A stretch of 17,294 nucleotides of DNA, taken from contig LT642398.1 of assembly GCA_900128585.1 (NCBI GenBank), positions 2,238-19,531 of the forward strand, given 5' to 3'. A program made the position numbers and the translations under genes. The notes below the pieces were generated by a model. The model had not been told where the DNA came from. It saw only the letters and a list, made by a program, of their open reading frames with translations, and ran no database searches. Within the stretch, counting starts at the first letter, position 1. Every line of letters begins with the position of its first letter. Source of the DNA: Stramenopiles sp. TOSAG23-3. Its lineage: Eukaryota > Sar. Positions 6,740 through 16,000 of this stretch are shown piece after piece.

Positions 6740-8150
6740 TGCAACGAGTATTCACTTCCAACGCCTCATTTCCCTTGCGAAGTTCCAGGAGGACGCTTTG
6801 AGAGTTGGGGCACCATCGTATTGGCAAGAAAAGGTTCTTGCCCACGCCAAAGTATCGGACGCTGAAAGGACAAAAGCAGAAAAAAACTCCGACTTTTCGG
6901 ACATATACATTCCTTTAGCCTCGACAAAAATAAAAGAGACCGTAGATGAAGCAATTGCAGCTTGGGAAACGTTGGGGGGAAGGAACTCCTCCCAGACCTC
7001 GTCGTATGCAGACTCCCAACAAAGGCTTGCGAAACGGGTCGAGGACATCAAGAATTCAGTGCCTAATGTAAGCGAGGTGAAACGAGAATTGAGCGAGTCT
7101 CTGCACAGCGTCGAAGTATGCAACAGTGGCGTGGGGGCAGAAAGCGCATACACCGACAAGATAGAAGAGGCGAAGGGTTCCACGTTCGATATTCTGCACC
7201 CCTCGAACCAGCCGTCAGTCCCACCTCATCGTGCGAATGACGATCCTGTTTTACGGAGCATCGCACCTAGCAATAGGCATGGTGGTGCCGGCTCACATTC
7301 CTCAGGGAACGGTAGTATTGTACCCCACGACGTTGTCCTTGAAATCACTGTGTACTGCCCAAAAGCGACTTGCAGCAGGAAAGGGTCGGGGAAGCGCCTG
7401 TACCCGGCAAAAGCAAACACATTTCTTTTCCACTGGAACCAGTCCTTGTCGGAACTCCCAGCCGTGGTTCAGTGCTGGGAAGACAAACAGATAGAAAGGA
7501 TGAATAATAGAAAGAAGACCTGCGCTTCTGGCGCGGGAGGTGGAGGCAATGATGGTACGGTGAAAAGGCCTTGGTTGAATCAAGCCTCTTTCATGTATAT
7601 AGAAGGGAATTTCTTTGACGACGTAGCGCAAACGGAGGATGCCTCGGCACAAGGGCAGCGGCAAGGAAACGCACGCAAAAGACCAGGGGGCAAGCTTAGT
7701 TCCTCGCTATTGAAATTTTTGAACGCAGACCCCAGCAAGTTCCCCCATTTGTGCACCATGCAAAATTTTGTCTGTAAGAGCATGCGCGGTACAAAGTTCC
7801 GGGACCTTGCGATCCGCCTGAACACACCGTATGTATACTGCCACAATGGCGACTGTGAGCACCCTTTTGTGTTTTCAGACGTTCGAATGTTTGAGAGCAC
7901 TGACCCAGGCCACCCCAGCATGTACCCGTTCCTTACCTTTCAGCGTCACCACAACCGCGCAATCTGCTTTGGCTGCAAATCCTCGTTTGCAGACGTGATA
8001 TGTCACGAGGACAGTGCGGTGGGACCTCTTCCGTGTCCACTGTGCACCAGTTGTTTTGAGGCAACTCATGAAGTCTCAGCGGGCGGAAAAAACGCCCGAA
8101 AGAAACGAAAGTCTCACGTCCTAGAGCCTTACGTTTACGATGTGGAATAG
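6732..8150 (+). CDS. SNAPC3: snRNA-activating protein complex subunit 3 (SNAP50) homologue
   Basis: This is a single-exon ORF of 472 residues. SNAPC3 is the DNA-contacting zinc subunit of SNAPc, the factor that binds the proximal element of snRNA genes for RNA polymerases II and III. The N-terminal half is poorly conserved. The family core starts near 200 (PHDVVLEITVYCPK) and includes LSELPAVVQCWEDK (239-252), SFMYIEGNFFDD (286-297), a Gly/Ser/Lys-rich insert, and KFRDLAIRLNTPYVYCHNGD (355-374). The C-terminal zinc module is complete: C370-H371, C375-x-H377, C412-x2-C415 and PCPLCTSC with C435, C438 and C441. These match the CHxGDCEH, CxxC and CxxCxxC pattern of the family. A basic KKRK patch follows. 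Length is near the human protein's. The ATG at 6732 is the first in frame; a stop lies upstream at 6717-6719. A nuclear role is expected from the family. Confidence 0.9.
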   Translation: MSDATSIHFQRLISLAKFQEDALRVGAPSYWQEKVLAHAKVSDAERTKAEKNSDFSDIYIPLASTKIKETVDEAIAAWETLGGRNSSQTSSYADSQQRLAKRVEDIKNSVPNVSEVKRELSESLHSVEVCNSGVGAESAYTDKIEEAKGSTFDILHPSNQPSVPPHRANDDPVLRSIAPSNRHGGAGSHSSGNGSIVPHDVVLEITVYCPKATCSRKGSGKRLYPAKANTFLFHWNQSLSELPAVVQCWEDKQIERMNNRKKTCASGAGGGGNDGTVKRPWLNQASFMYIEGNFFDDVAQTEDASAQGQRQGNARKRPGGKLSSSLLKFLNADPSKFPHLCTMQNFVCKSMRGTKFRDLAIRLNTPYVYCHNGDCEHPFVFSDVRMFESTDPGHPSMYPFLTFQRHHNRAICFGCKSSFADVICHEDSAVGPLPCPLCTSCFEATHEVSAGGKNARKKRKSHVLEPYVYDVE

Positions 8151-8674
8151 AGAAAGGGTGGGTGATATTCGTAAAAATAATTTAGGTTCATGGGCGTGTT
8201 TGTAAAAGCTTGGGAAAATGCAGGGGGTTGTCGGCGACGTTCTCTTCCAATGCGCGCACTTATGCGGCATAAACATCTTTCAGATAGTGGACTGGAAAAG
8301 TGTGATAAAATTTTACAACTTACTTCGCGTTTTATTAAAATTACTGCGCTATGATACACGAAAATAATTTTTTACGAGAGTTACTAAGTTTATGTTAAGT
8401 ATCCTACACCAAATATCTTACAATCTCTTCCTTTCACAAATGCTTGCCATATTTTGCTGTCGAAATGAAGTGGTGCGTCTTCCTAGCAGTGCGCACCAAC
8501 AGCCTCATGTCCCGCTCTCCTTCCTCCCCTCTTCATTCTCTCGCACTCTTGTTCTACTGGTTCTTTACTATTGATTTTTTAAATTATATCGTCTACTACA
8601 ACGCCGCTGCCTTGGTGCATAACTGCACGATTTTGCCAAAACGAACCGTCGTGAAAACAAAATGACAATGCCTT
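8151..8674. other. Convergent spacer between SNAPC3 and the Myb gene
   Basis: These 524 bases lie between converging stop codons, so they should contain both 3' UTRs. Composition is less AT-rich and more complex than the other spacers, especially about 8440-8670. A minus-strand AATAAA lies at 8331-8336. A plus-strand 66-codon frame at 8465-8665 begins with a hydrophobic stretch but has no recognisable domain, so I do not call it a gene. Confidence 0.5.
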
Positions 8675-9304
8675 TTACAACGTGGCCGAATTGGTAGACT
8701 TCTTTTTGCTCCTTCTCTTGTTTCCGGGCTGCATGTTGCGCCACTTATCCTTCAAATCCATTGTAGTGCGCTTTGCCTCGAACGCAGAGCGGTTTTCCCT
8801 AAGAATCGTAGCCCATTTGTTGCCATGTTTGCCGTGCCCAACCTTCAATGCCTCGACCTCCTCGGTGCTCCAGCGCTTCCGTGCCATTTTGTGCGTTCGC
8901 CTGTGCAAACTAGCCGTCGGCGCTTGCTTTCTCTTCTCTTTCTCGACGTTCGTAACGTGATCGCAGAAGCTCTCCACGTCGTTTTCGTCGTACTTATCGG
9001 CATATTGGGTCTTCAAACGCTTCCACTTATCTCCCAAGTGAAGAGACGTCCTATCGGGATGGAATTGGAAGTTCATATCTGCAAGAATCTGTGCAAAGGG
9101 CAAAAACGTTTTCCCCTCATGGTACTGGTTCACAGCTTTGACCAGATCAATCGTCTCGAGCGGCGTCCATTTATGCTTCCGGTGAGCCCTCATTTTGCGC
9201 TTGCCGTTTGGACCAATCTTGGATGCGCGAACTTCCTTCTTCGCTTTCTTCGGTGCCCCGGAGGATCCGGAAGCCCCCGCGCCTCTCTTCTTTATCTTTG
9301 CCAT
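8675..9304 (-). CDS. Double Myb/telobox DNA-binding protein
   Basis: This is a single-exon ORF of 209 residues, strongly basic at both ends. It carries two Myb/SANT domains. The first (about 44-98) begins HKWTPLE and ends TSLHLGDKWKRLK. The second (about 143-191) begins KRWSTEEVEALKVG and ends TTMDLKDKWRNM. The second recognition helix nearly matches the telobox consensus VDLKDKWRN of telomere-repeat-binding proteins (plant TRB, human TRF1/2, yeast Tbf1). The first also has the DKWK core. Lys-rich tails (KKRG, KKAKK; NKRRSKKK) fit nuclear location and DNA contact. There is no TRF-homology or histone H1 domain. The start ATG lies in a CAACAACAATGGC context. Family knowledge supports binding to TTAGGG-type repeats, at telomeres or in promoters. 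Which of these it does here is not known. Confidence 0.85.
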   Translation of the reverse strand: MAKIKKRGAGASGSSGAPKKAKKEVRASKIGPNGKRKMRAHRKHKWTPLETIDLVKAVNQYHEGKTFLPFAQILADMNFQFHPDRTSLHLGDKWKRLKTQYADKYDENDVESFCDHVTNVEKEKRKQAPTASLHRRTHKMARKRWSTEEVEALKVGHGKHGNKWATILRENRSAFEAKRTTMDLKDKWRNMQPGNKRRSKKKSTNSATL

Positions 9305-10566
9305 TGTTGTTGTTGGGTTGCACGGACGGAATAAGAATCAAAGTAAATGCTTGTTATTATCTGTATGCATAAAACGGTGTTTCCTTTTTTTAACTTCTTT
9401 CCTTCTCATCCATAAATTCCACTTTCAATCCCTCTCTCTTGACAAACGCCCTTGATAGTCGTTCTGTTCTAGGTAGGGAAAGAAAGGGAAAAAGAAAGGA
9501 AAAGAGTTTTAATTACCGTAATTAATTATTATATTTAAATAGACTCCCTCTAATTCGTTGTTGTTTGTTGTTGATGTGATGATGATGGGAGATGGGAGGA
9601 AGGAGAGAAAAGAAGAGATAACGAATAACGACAGATGATAGAAGAAGAGATCACATGGATCGATCATTATATTCTTTTATTATTTTGTCATTTTTTTTTC
9701 TTTGATTAATTAATAGTCTAAAGTACCATAATAATAACACCAATTCCTATTAATTAACGATATATAATTTAACAGGAACATAGTATTGAATTCTGATCCT
9801 TTCTATTCTTTTTTGATTTTTTTTTTAAAACTTAAGAACACACAGAATCCTGTAGGAAAAGGAAAAGCAATAGTATTTAAGGCAATATTATACATATTTA
9901 AATGAGTAATATTGATAGTGTTCTAACTATATATTATCAATCTATATATGGACCTGATGAATATACTATTAAAGTGAAAATAAATTTATTAAATATTATT
10001 GTTTACCTTAATTATTAAACTTGATCGATAAAGAATTCTATTCTTTCATTTAAATTTATTTTAATTCATCATGATTTATAACTACATGCATCAAAGTACA
10101 TGCCAATACGCAGTATAACAAAAGAGATAAGTTAAGCAAGAATGAATCTTTCCGATAATCTTATATAGGAATAATACTATCAATTAGTATAATTTATTGA
10201 TAATGTATATGAGTAAAAGAAAGAAGAAAAAAATGGATAATTGAATGGTATTAAATGTATGTAGTGGATTATTAAAAAACAATTATATTTCCTATTATTA
10301 TTACGTATAAAATATACTTGAATATTGTATACTATTATGAATGGCTGACGATGGAGTTATAATGAAGGGTTTTTACTTTGGGTGAATCGGACTGAAACGA
10401 CCCAATTCGATTTGAGACTACTATTGAATAGCACTAAATAATTGGATACGAAGGACATCCATCTATTCCAATGCTGTGTTAAGATAATATTAGTTCCTGT
10501 GCCTTTTCTAGTTATCCTATTAAAAATAGTATTAGAATACATAATTTATAATTAAAGCCATTAAGA

Positions 10567-10621
10567 AGCAGCTCTGACTCTGGAGCAGTTAAAATATGAT
10601 CTTCTGCTCTAGTGCTCTGCT
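10567..10621. other. Possible two-part hairpin in AT-rich spacer
   Basis: An inner stem pairs TGGAGCAG (10581-10588) with CTGCTCTA (10604-10611), with one G-T position. An outer stem pairs AGCAG (10567-10571) with CTGCT (10617-10621). The loop is 15 bases. The segment has higher G+C than its surroundings. It could be part of a non-coding RNA or chance. Confidence 0.25.
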
Positions 10622-10671
10622 CTCGACACACTATTGTAAATTACCCGATAACTACACCCACCAAGACAGAC

Positions 10672-10690
10672 GACTGACTGACTGACTGAC
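10672..10690 (+). repeat. (GACT)n tetranucleotide repeat
   Basis: Nineteen bases of perfect GACT repetition (nearly five units) stand alone just before a T/A-rich stretch. Confidence 0.85.
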
Positions 10691-10782
10691 AACGACGCTC
10701 TTCTTTTTATTTTAATACATAAAACAACAAAAACAATTTAAACTGTTCTCTGTATCATTCATAGACTAATCATTATCTTTTG

Positions 10783-10861
10783 TTTTCTTTCTTTCTTTCT
10801 TTCTTTCGACTCTTTCTTTCTTTCTTTCTTTCTTTCTTTTTTTCTTTCTTTCTTTCTTTCT
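10783..10861 (+). repeat. (TTTC)n pyrimidine microsatellite
   Basis: TTTC units run for about 79 bases. They are interrupted by CGACTC at about 10807-10812 and by a T run near 10840. It lies about 580 bases before the phosphagen kinase start. Confidence 0.85.
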
Positions 10862-11441
10862 CTATATCTCTATCCTATTTCTATATGTAATTAATTAAAT
10901 ATCAGCGATCGTATCCAAAACAAAGATTCGCAACCGCAGAAAGCGTTTCTTCACGAATTAAGGATATTTTACATAGAATAATACTACTACAAGTGGTTTA
11001 GTAAAGCTAGTTTATTAAAGATAAAGGATAAATCGATGACCCAATCAATTAGGTATTTGTAATATATTTATATATAATAATATTATAGTATTTTTTTATC
11101 TGTAAATTATCCTTATCGTCACACGAAATAAATAATAAAATCCCGAATCTTTTTTTCTTCTCGCTCTTTTCCCACCGACTACTCTGTCCCTGTAGTAGTC
11201 GTCTTGCAAGATCAGAATAATCCCTTCTCCTTCTCCTCCTCCTCTCACACAAGGGACACCAAAGGATTTTGTGTGTCTAGTTGAAACGCATACGTTATAG
11301 ATGTTTATCCAAGTCAGTATACTCGTACGACGAAATGGAAGCGATGATGAATTCTATGGTAAAATGAAAAAATATTGATACCCCAACTTTAATCTAGTAC
11401 AAAGATCCTCATACCAAACCCAAACCGATTTTAACACAACA

Positions 11442-12833
11442 ATGATGTTCTCAAAATTCGCACGCACCGCCGCACGGTCGCCAGCTGCACGCAGCGTCCT
11501 TTCGCGCGCTTCGTCTACCACCGCCACGGCCACCCGCAGCAACGCCGCCTCCCGCCTCATGTTTGGCCTCGGTGCCGCCGGCCTTGGTGCATCTGCAGCC
11601 CTTATGACGGTCGCCGATCGCGAACGCCGTGCCGAAATGGCGCCAGCCAACAGTGTCTTTGGCATGCTCGAACAGTTGACTGCACGCATGGACAAAATTG
11701 AGCAAGCCCTTGGCGTAGGACTTTCCGTCTTTTCTGACGAAATCGAAAAGATCCGCAAGACTCGTGGAACCAACCCAGGAAACCGAGCATGCAAGTACTT
11801 CGACGAAGACTACTTCTCCAAACTAGGCTTGCCATTGCAACAGCGATTGATCCAAATCGTGCGCACCGGTTTTGAAAACTCAGACTCTGGCCTTGGCTGC
11901 TATGCCATGCAACCGGACGACTACGAGACCTTCGGAGAATTCTTCGACCAAGTCATCCAAGACTACCATGGGGCCGGCGCCGATGCCGTCCACGAGACCG
12001 ACTGGGACATCTCCAACATCGGCGAGAACGGCGTTCTTGACGTCAAAAAATTGGGCCTTCCAGAGCTATCCATGCGTGTACGCGTTGGACGTAACCTTGA
12101 AGGGTTCAGTCTTCCAGGCTCCATGGATCGCGCCGAACGTGTCAAGTTCGAGAAGCGCATGTTGAAAGCCTTTGCCGCGTTGCAGGCCAACCCAGAGTAT
12201 GGAGGCAAGGTTTACTCCCTGACCCCAGACTTCGATGGTGGAAAGAACCCAAACCTGATCTCCGCATCCAAGTACGACCAACTCGTCAAAGCGCATGTTA
12301 TGTTTAAAGACATGGACGCAGATCCATATTTGAAGAGTGCTGGAATCGCCTCTGACTGGCCATACGGCCGTGGCTGCTGGCAATCGGACGATGGCCAGTG
12401 CATCATCTGGTTCGGTGAAGAAGACCAGCTGCGTATTATGTGCATGAAAAAGGGCTCCAAGCTGAACGAAGTCTTCAACCGATTGAAAAAAATGCTCGAT
12501 ACTGTCGAAGGTATTGAAGGGATCAAGTTTGCCCACTCCAACAAGTACGGGTACATCACGAGTTGCCCAAGTAACCTTGGCACTGGTATGCGCGCATCCG
12601 TGCACGTCAAAATCCCTAATTTGACGAAAGACGGCACCGACACGAAAGCCAAAGCAATCGCAAAACCATTGGGCTTGAGTGTTCGTGGCACCGGTGGTGA
12701 GCACACTCCCATTGGAGCCGATGGTACTGTAGATATTTCTCCAAGTGCCCGTTTGTTCATCAAGGAAAAAGACATTGTTGCTGCCTTGTACAAAGGCATC
12801 GAGTTGTTGATGGAGCAAGAGAACAAGAACTAA
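11442..12833 (+). CDS. Mitochondrial-type phosphagen (guanidino) kinase, probably arginine-kinase-like
   Basis: This is a single-exon ORF of 463 residues. It should transfer phosphate between ATP and a guanidino compound, buffering ATP. Residues 1-38 are rich in Arg, Ser and Ala with no acidic residue, a matrix-type presequence. Residues 40-57 are a Gly/Ala-rich hydrophobic segment. Together they suggest a bipartite leader to the intermembrane space, as in mitochondrial creatine kinase. The kinase region starts near 115. Family landmarks are the guanidino-specificity loop DSGLGCY (148-154), SMRVRVGR (210-217), WFGEEDQLR (323-331), CPSNLGTGMR (375-384, catalytic Cys375) and RGTGGEHT (415-422). 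Tyr154, Glu327 and Glu420 match the arginine-kinase residues Y68, E225 and E314, whereas CPSNLGTG is creatine-kinase-like. The usual NEED is GEED. About 50 residues between leader and kinase domain are extra. Arginine is the likeliest substrate; taurocyamine or another is possible. The start is ATGATG at 11442. Confidence 0.92.
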   Translation: MMFSKFARTAARSPAARSVLSRASSTTATATRSNAASRLMFGLGAAGLGASAALMTVADRERRAEMAPANSVFGMLEQLTARMDKIEQALGVGLSVFSDEIEKIRKTRGTNPGNRACKYFDEDYFSKLGLPLQQRLIQIVRTGFENSDSGLGCYAMQPDDYETFGEFFDQVIQDYHGAGADAVHETDWDISNIGENGVLDVKKLGLPELSMRVRVGRNLEGFSLPGSMDRAERVKFEKRMLKAFAALQANPEYGGKVYSLTPDFDGGKNPNLISASKYDQLVKAHVMFKDMDADPYLKSAGIASDWPYGRGCWQSDDGQCIIWFGEEDQLRIMCMKKGSKLNEVFNRLKKMLDTVEGIEGIKFAHSNKYGYITSCPSNLGTGMRASVHVKIPNLTKDGTDTKAKAIAKPLGLSVRGTGGEHTPIGADGTVDISPSARLFIKEKDIVAALYKGIELLMEQENKN

Positions 12834-13059
12834 GCGCGGTTCTAATTCTCCCACACCGTGTGTACATACGTAAATCGCAAATCAAAAATATACGGTATGT
12901 GGACCCACGTTCGATATTTTTGTATGTCTCGCCGAGGTTTCAATCTAATACACACGGTAAATAATGAGCTCAAAAAGTTAATTTAAGCACCTGTAATATT
13001 AACGAGAAAAAAAATACTAAGAGCATTTTAAATTAAAAAAAAAAAGAATTTAAGAACTT
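12834..13059. other. Convergent 3' spacer with a 10-bp inverted repeat
   Basis: The phosphagen kinase and RRP5 stop codons face each other across 226 bases. ACCGTGTGTA at 12855-12864 pairs perfectly with TACACACGGT at 12949-12958 across an 84-base spacer. ACATAC at 12864-12869 and GTATGT at 12895-12900 form a smaller nested pair. An A-rich run at about 13005-13047 follows. A role in 3'-end formation of both genes is inferred. Confidence 0.4.
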
Positions 13060-16000
13060 TCATTGACTCTCTACCCATGATCGCGCCAAATCTTTGACCT
13101 TTTCCTCTCCGTCTGCGGTACCGTTGACCTGTTCAAACTGCAAATATTTTTTAAACAAAAACTTCATCTTTTTGCTAGAAAATTTCATGGACACGACACG
13201 GTCAAAAAGTTTGCGAACGCGTTTGATATCGCCGCTCGCTGTATTCAACGAAACTTCCTGATCAAGGTACATGTTCCACACATCGACCCGCTTAGGGTAA
13301 TTGCCTACGACTTCTTCGAATATTGTTCGTCCCCGCTCGGCAGAGCCGTGCTTGAACTCCATGATTGCAAATTTGGTGATCAAAGATATGTGCTCTCTAT
13401 CCGGCAGGCGCTTCAAGGCTTCACCCAGGATGCTTCGGAACTGAATGTACTTGTTGCCTGTCTGAATAGCGAAAAGACCGTAGTCCGCGTACAGCGCGGT
13501 CGATTTGCTGCCGTACTTCTTCATTGCGCGGGTGTACATTGACATTGCTCGCTCTGCGTCACCTCCCTCGGTGTAGATCTTGGCCATCCTCAAGTATATG
13601 GTTATAGGGTCGTTCACTTGCACCGCCCGTTTGAACAGGGTGTTGAAGGTCGAATCGACGCCGTACTTATACTCTAAATTTAAGTAAGCGAGCCACACAT
13701 TCAATTTCTCTTCCCCTTCGCGATAATTGATTTTTTTCAATGCCCTCTCTGCAATCCCGCGGGCAAGATCGATCTCGGTCAACGACAACTGGAAGGCCAT
13801 GTACTTGATCCACGCAAACGAACTGTTCGGCGACGAAATCACTAGGCGCTCAAAATCGCTCACAGATTCTGGTATAACGTTTCCATCCAACAAGGCTTCT
13901 TCTTGCGCCACGATGGCGGCTTCCTCCTGTCGACGTGAGCGGGCTTTTTTCCGAGACGATCGGGCTTTTTTCCGTTTGTTTCCTTCGCCGTCGGAATCGG
14001 ACTCTGAATCAGAGGACTCGCTGTCGCTATCTCTTTTTCCTAGGCCAGCAAACCCTTGAAAGCCTTTAAACGAAAATCCAGAGGTCTTTTTTTCACTGGA
14101 TTCTGTCTCCATATCGCTGCCCTCGTCACTATCACTATTCGATGATGAGTCGGAGTCGGACGATTCTGACCCCGAGGCTTCTTTTGCAACGCTTGAATCG
14201 GTCTTTTCAAATTTGTTGCCACTGACACTGGGCTCCTCGTCGCCGCTGTCGTCTTCCTCGCTGTCACTGCCGTCGTCGCTGCTACTGCCATCTTCTTCTT
14301 CGCTACTTGAGCTAAACCCTACGTGCTCCCCTTTCGGGGCGTCGGGCGTGTCGTCCCCTTCTTCAATATCGACAAAATTGGACGGCTTCAGGCTGATCGA
14401 AATATTCTTCGATTTTCTATCTATCTTGACCACCTTAGATTTTACCAAATCGCCGACGGAGAACAGTTTGCTCAGTTTCTTTACAAACTTATCCGTCGCT
14501 TCAGAGATGTGGCATAGCGCGGAAATTCCTGGAGTGCCGCTGTTGATAAATTTCACAAATACACCGTACGATTCCACTTTTGAAACAGTCGCTTCGAGAA
14601 TTTGATCAACTTTAATGCTGTTAAAAGTCAGTCTACCGGCTTCTTCCGGCTTCTCTTTGCGCACCTTAACCGCTGAATTCTTTAATGTCAATTCCATTCG
14701 ACGAGACTTGGTGTCGAGAGTAAGAATTTTCCCAACAACTAACTTGCTTGGGTAAAACACTTTATCCGCATGCTTAATGAAGCTGTCGGACAAATTGCTT
14801 ATCATGACCCGTGCAATGACGGACGGTGACATACGAACAAAACACCCTTGCTTCACAGTCTTTACCACGTAACCTTTCGTAATATCTCCACTTTTAAACT
14901 GGTCAAGGTCATCGGATTTCAAAAGGTTGTCTAGCCACTTTGTACCGGATCCACCGCTATTCTTTTCGGCGGCAAAAACGAGCGATGATCTCATCGACAG
15001 ATCCAGTTGGCCGTTCTTGTGGCTAAGAACGCAGCAACGAACGAATTTTCCAGGCAGAATTGAGTCCATGCCTTTCTTCTCTTTCTTGCTAGTCTTTCTT
15101 CCGAACGGAACGTCGACCCAGTGGTCGCGATCTGTAAGATGAGTAACGCAAACTCGGCCATACGAGTTCTTGGAAACTTGCAAATTGATTGCCGGCGCGT
15201 TGGAAACCTTCAGGCGGCTCCTCGAGTTCAGTGCCAGCGCTTGCCCCACTACAATAGAGCCAACGGGGTAAGCATTCGATGCTTCCGTCAATAAGTCGGA
15301 AGCACGCAAGCTCAACTCTAAATGATGCTGATCGTTGTCAAACGATAGAACTTTGCACGCAACTACTTGCCCGAGCTGCAGTACACCAGCCACTCCTTGG
15401 TCGTTCAAGAGATCGATGTCGTCGTCGTGGGAGCAGTTTGTGGCGTATACAAACCCTTTTAACGTTGGCGATATTGCCACCCATGCACCAGTCTCTAAAA
15501 TCTCCAAGACTACACCGAAAATTTGTTTGCTAGTCAATATTTGAGAAATATCTTTCCATGAATAGCGCTTTGCCAGGGACGAACTTTCTAACTCAGAGGG
15601 CCGAGTAGTCAGCTGCGCGATTGTGTTCCCAGAAATAGATTGATCGGCAACCCACAAGCATTTGGCTGTTATTTTGGTCCCAATATCTAATGATCGCATG
15701 TGGAGCAGAACGTTTTTCTTGGAATTGTCCTCGTTCAAATCTATCAAATCTGTCAGGAACACTGAAGCAAGTACGTTTGTGTGGCTCTGTGGGTTGGTGG
15801 CCAGGGTTACTTTCACGGACGTCCTAGTGATATCGCTGATTACACCCTCCACGACACTACCGCGCTTAAGCGTGCTATCGTCATCGGACGAATTAGAAAT
15901 TACTGAGTTTGACCTCGGTTTCACAAAAACTTCTTCGGGAAAAACTAGCAATGGGGTCTTTTTTGGCAACGTGGTGGTTGATTTTGAACAGTACCCCGAG

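Larger units (their letters stand above)
9305..11441. other. Long AT-rich divergent spacer
   Basis: Just over 2.1 kb separates the minus-strand Myb gene from the plus-strand phosphagen kinase gene. About 9660-10550 is extremely AT-rich (7 G+C in 60 at 9961-10020 by hand count). It holds purine tracts at 9475-9506 and 9594-9618, a (GACT)n run, a (TTTC)n tract and a CT-rich stretch at about 11150-11247. A more complex island at about 10560-10690 contains a possible hairpin. I see no coding region with domain content. The 61-codon minus-strand frame at 10357-10542 is unconvincing. Confidence 0.6.

Noticed and set aside
8683-8698. tRNA box-A-like string TGGCCGAATTGGTAG
   Set aside because: It lies in the last codons of the Myb gene. 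No matching B box (GGTTCGAAT-type) or cloverleaf follows.
9954-9979. CTGATGA followed by GAAA, as in a hammerhead ribozyme core
   Set aside because: The bases between cannot form a proper stem II, and no stem III with a cleavage triplet is evident. Likely chance in AT-rich DNA.
10357-10542. 61-codon minus-strand ORF in the AT-rich spacer
   Set aside because: It is short, without domain or biased composition beyond the background, and lacks a convincing start context.
12066-12854. 262-codon antisense ORF under the phosphagen kinase
   Set aside because: It is a shadow of a strongly conserved coding sequence on the plus strand.
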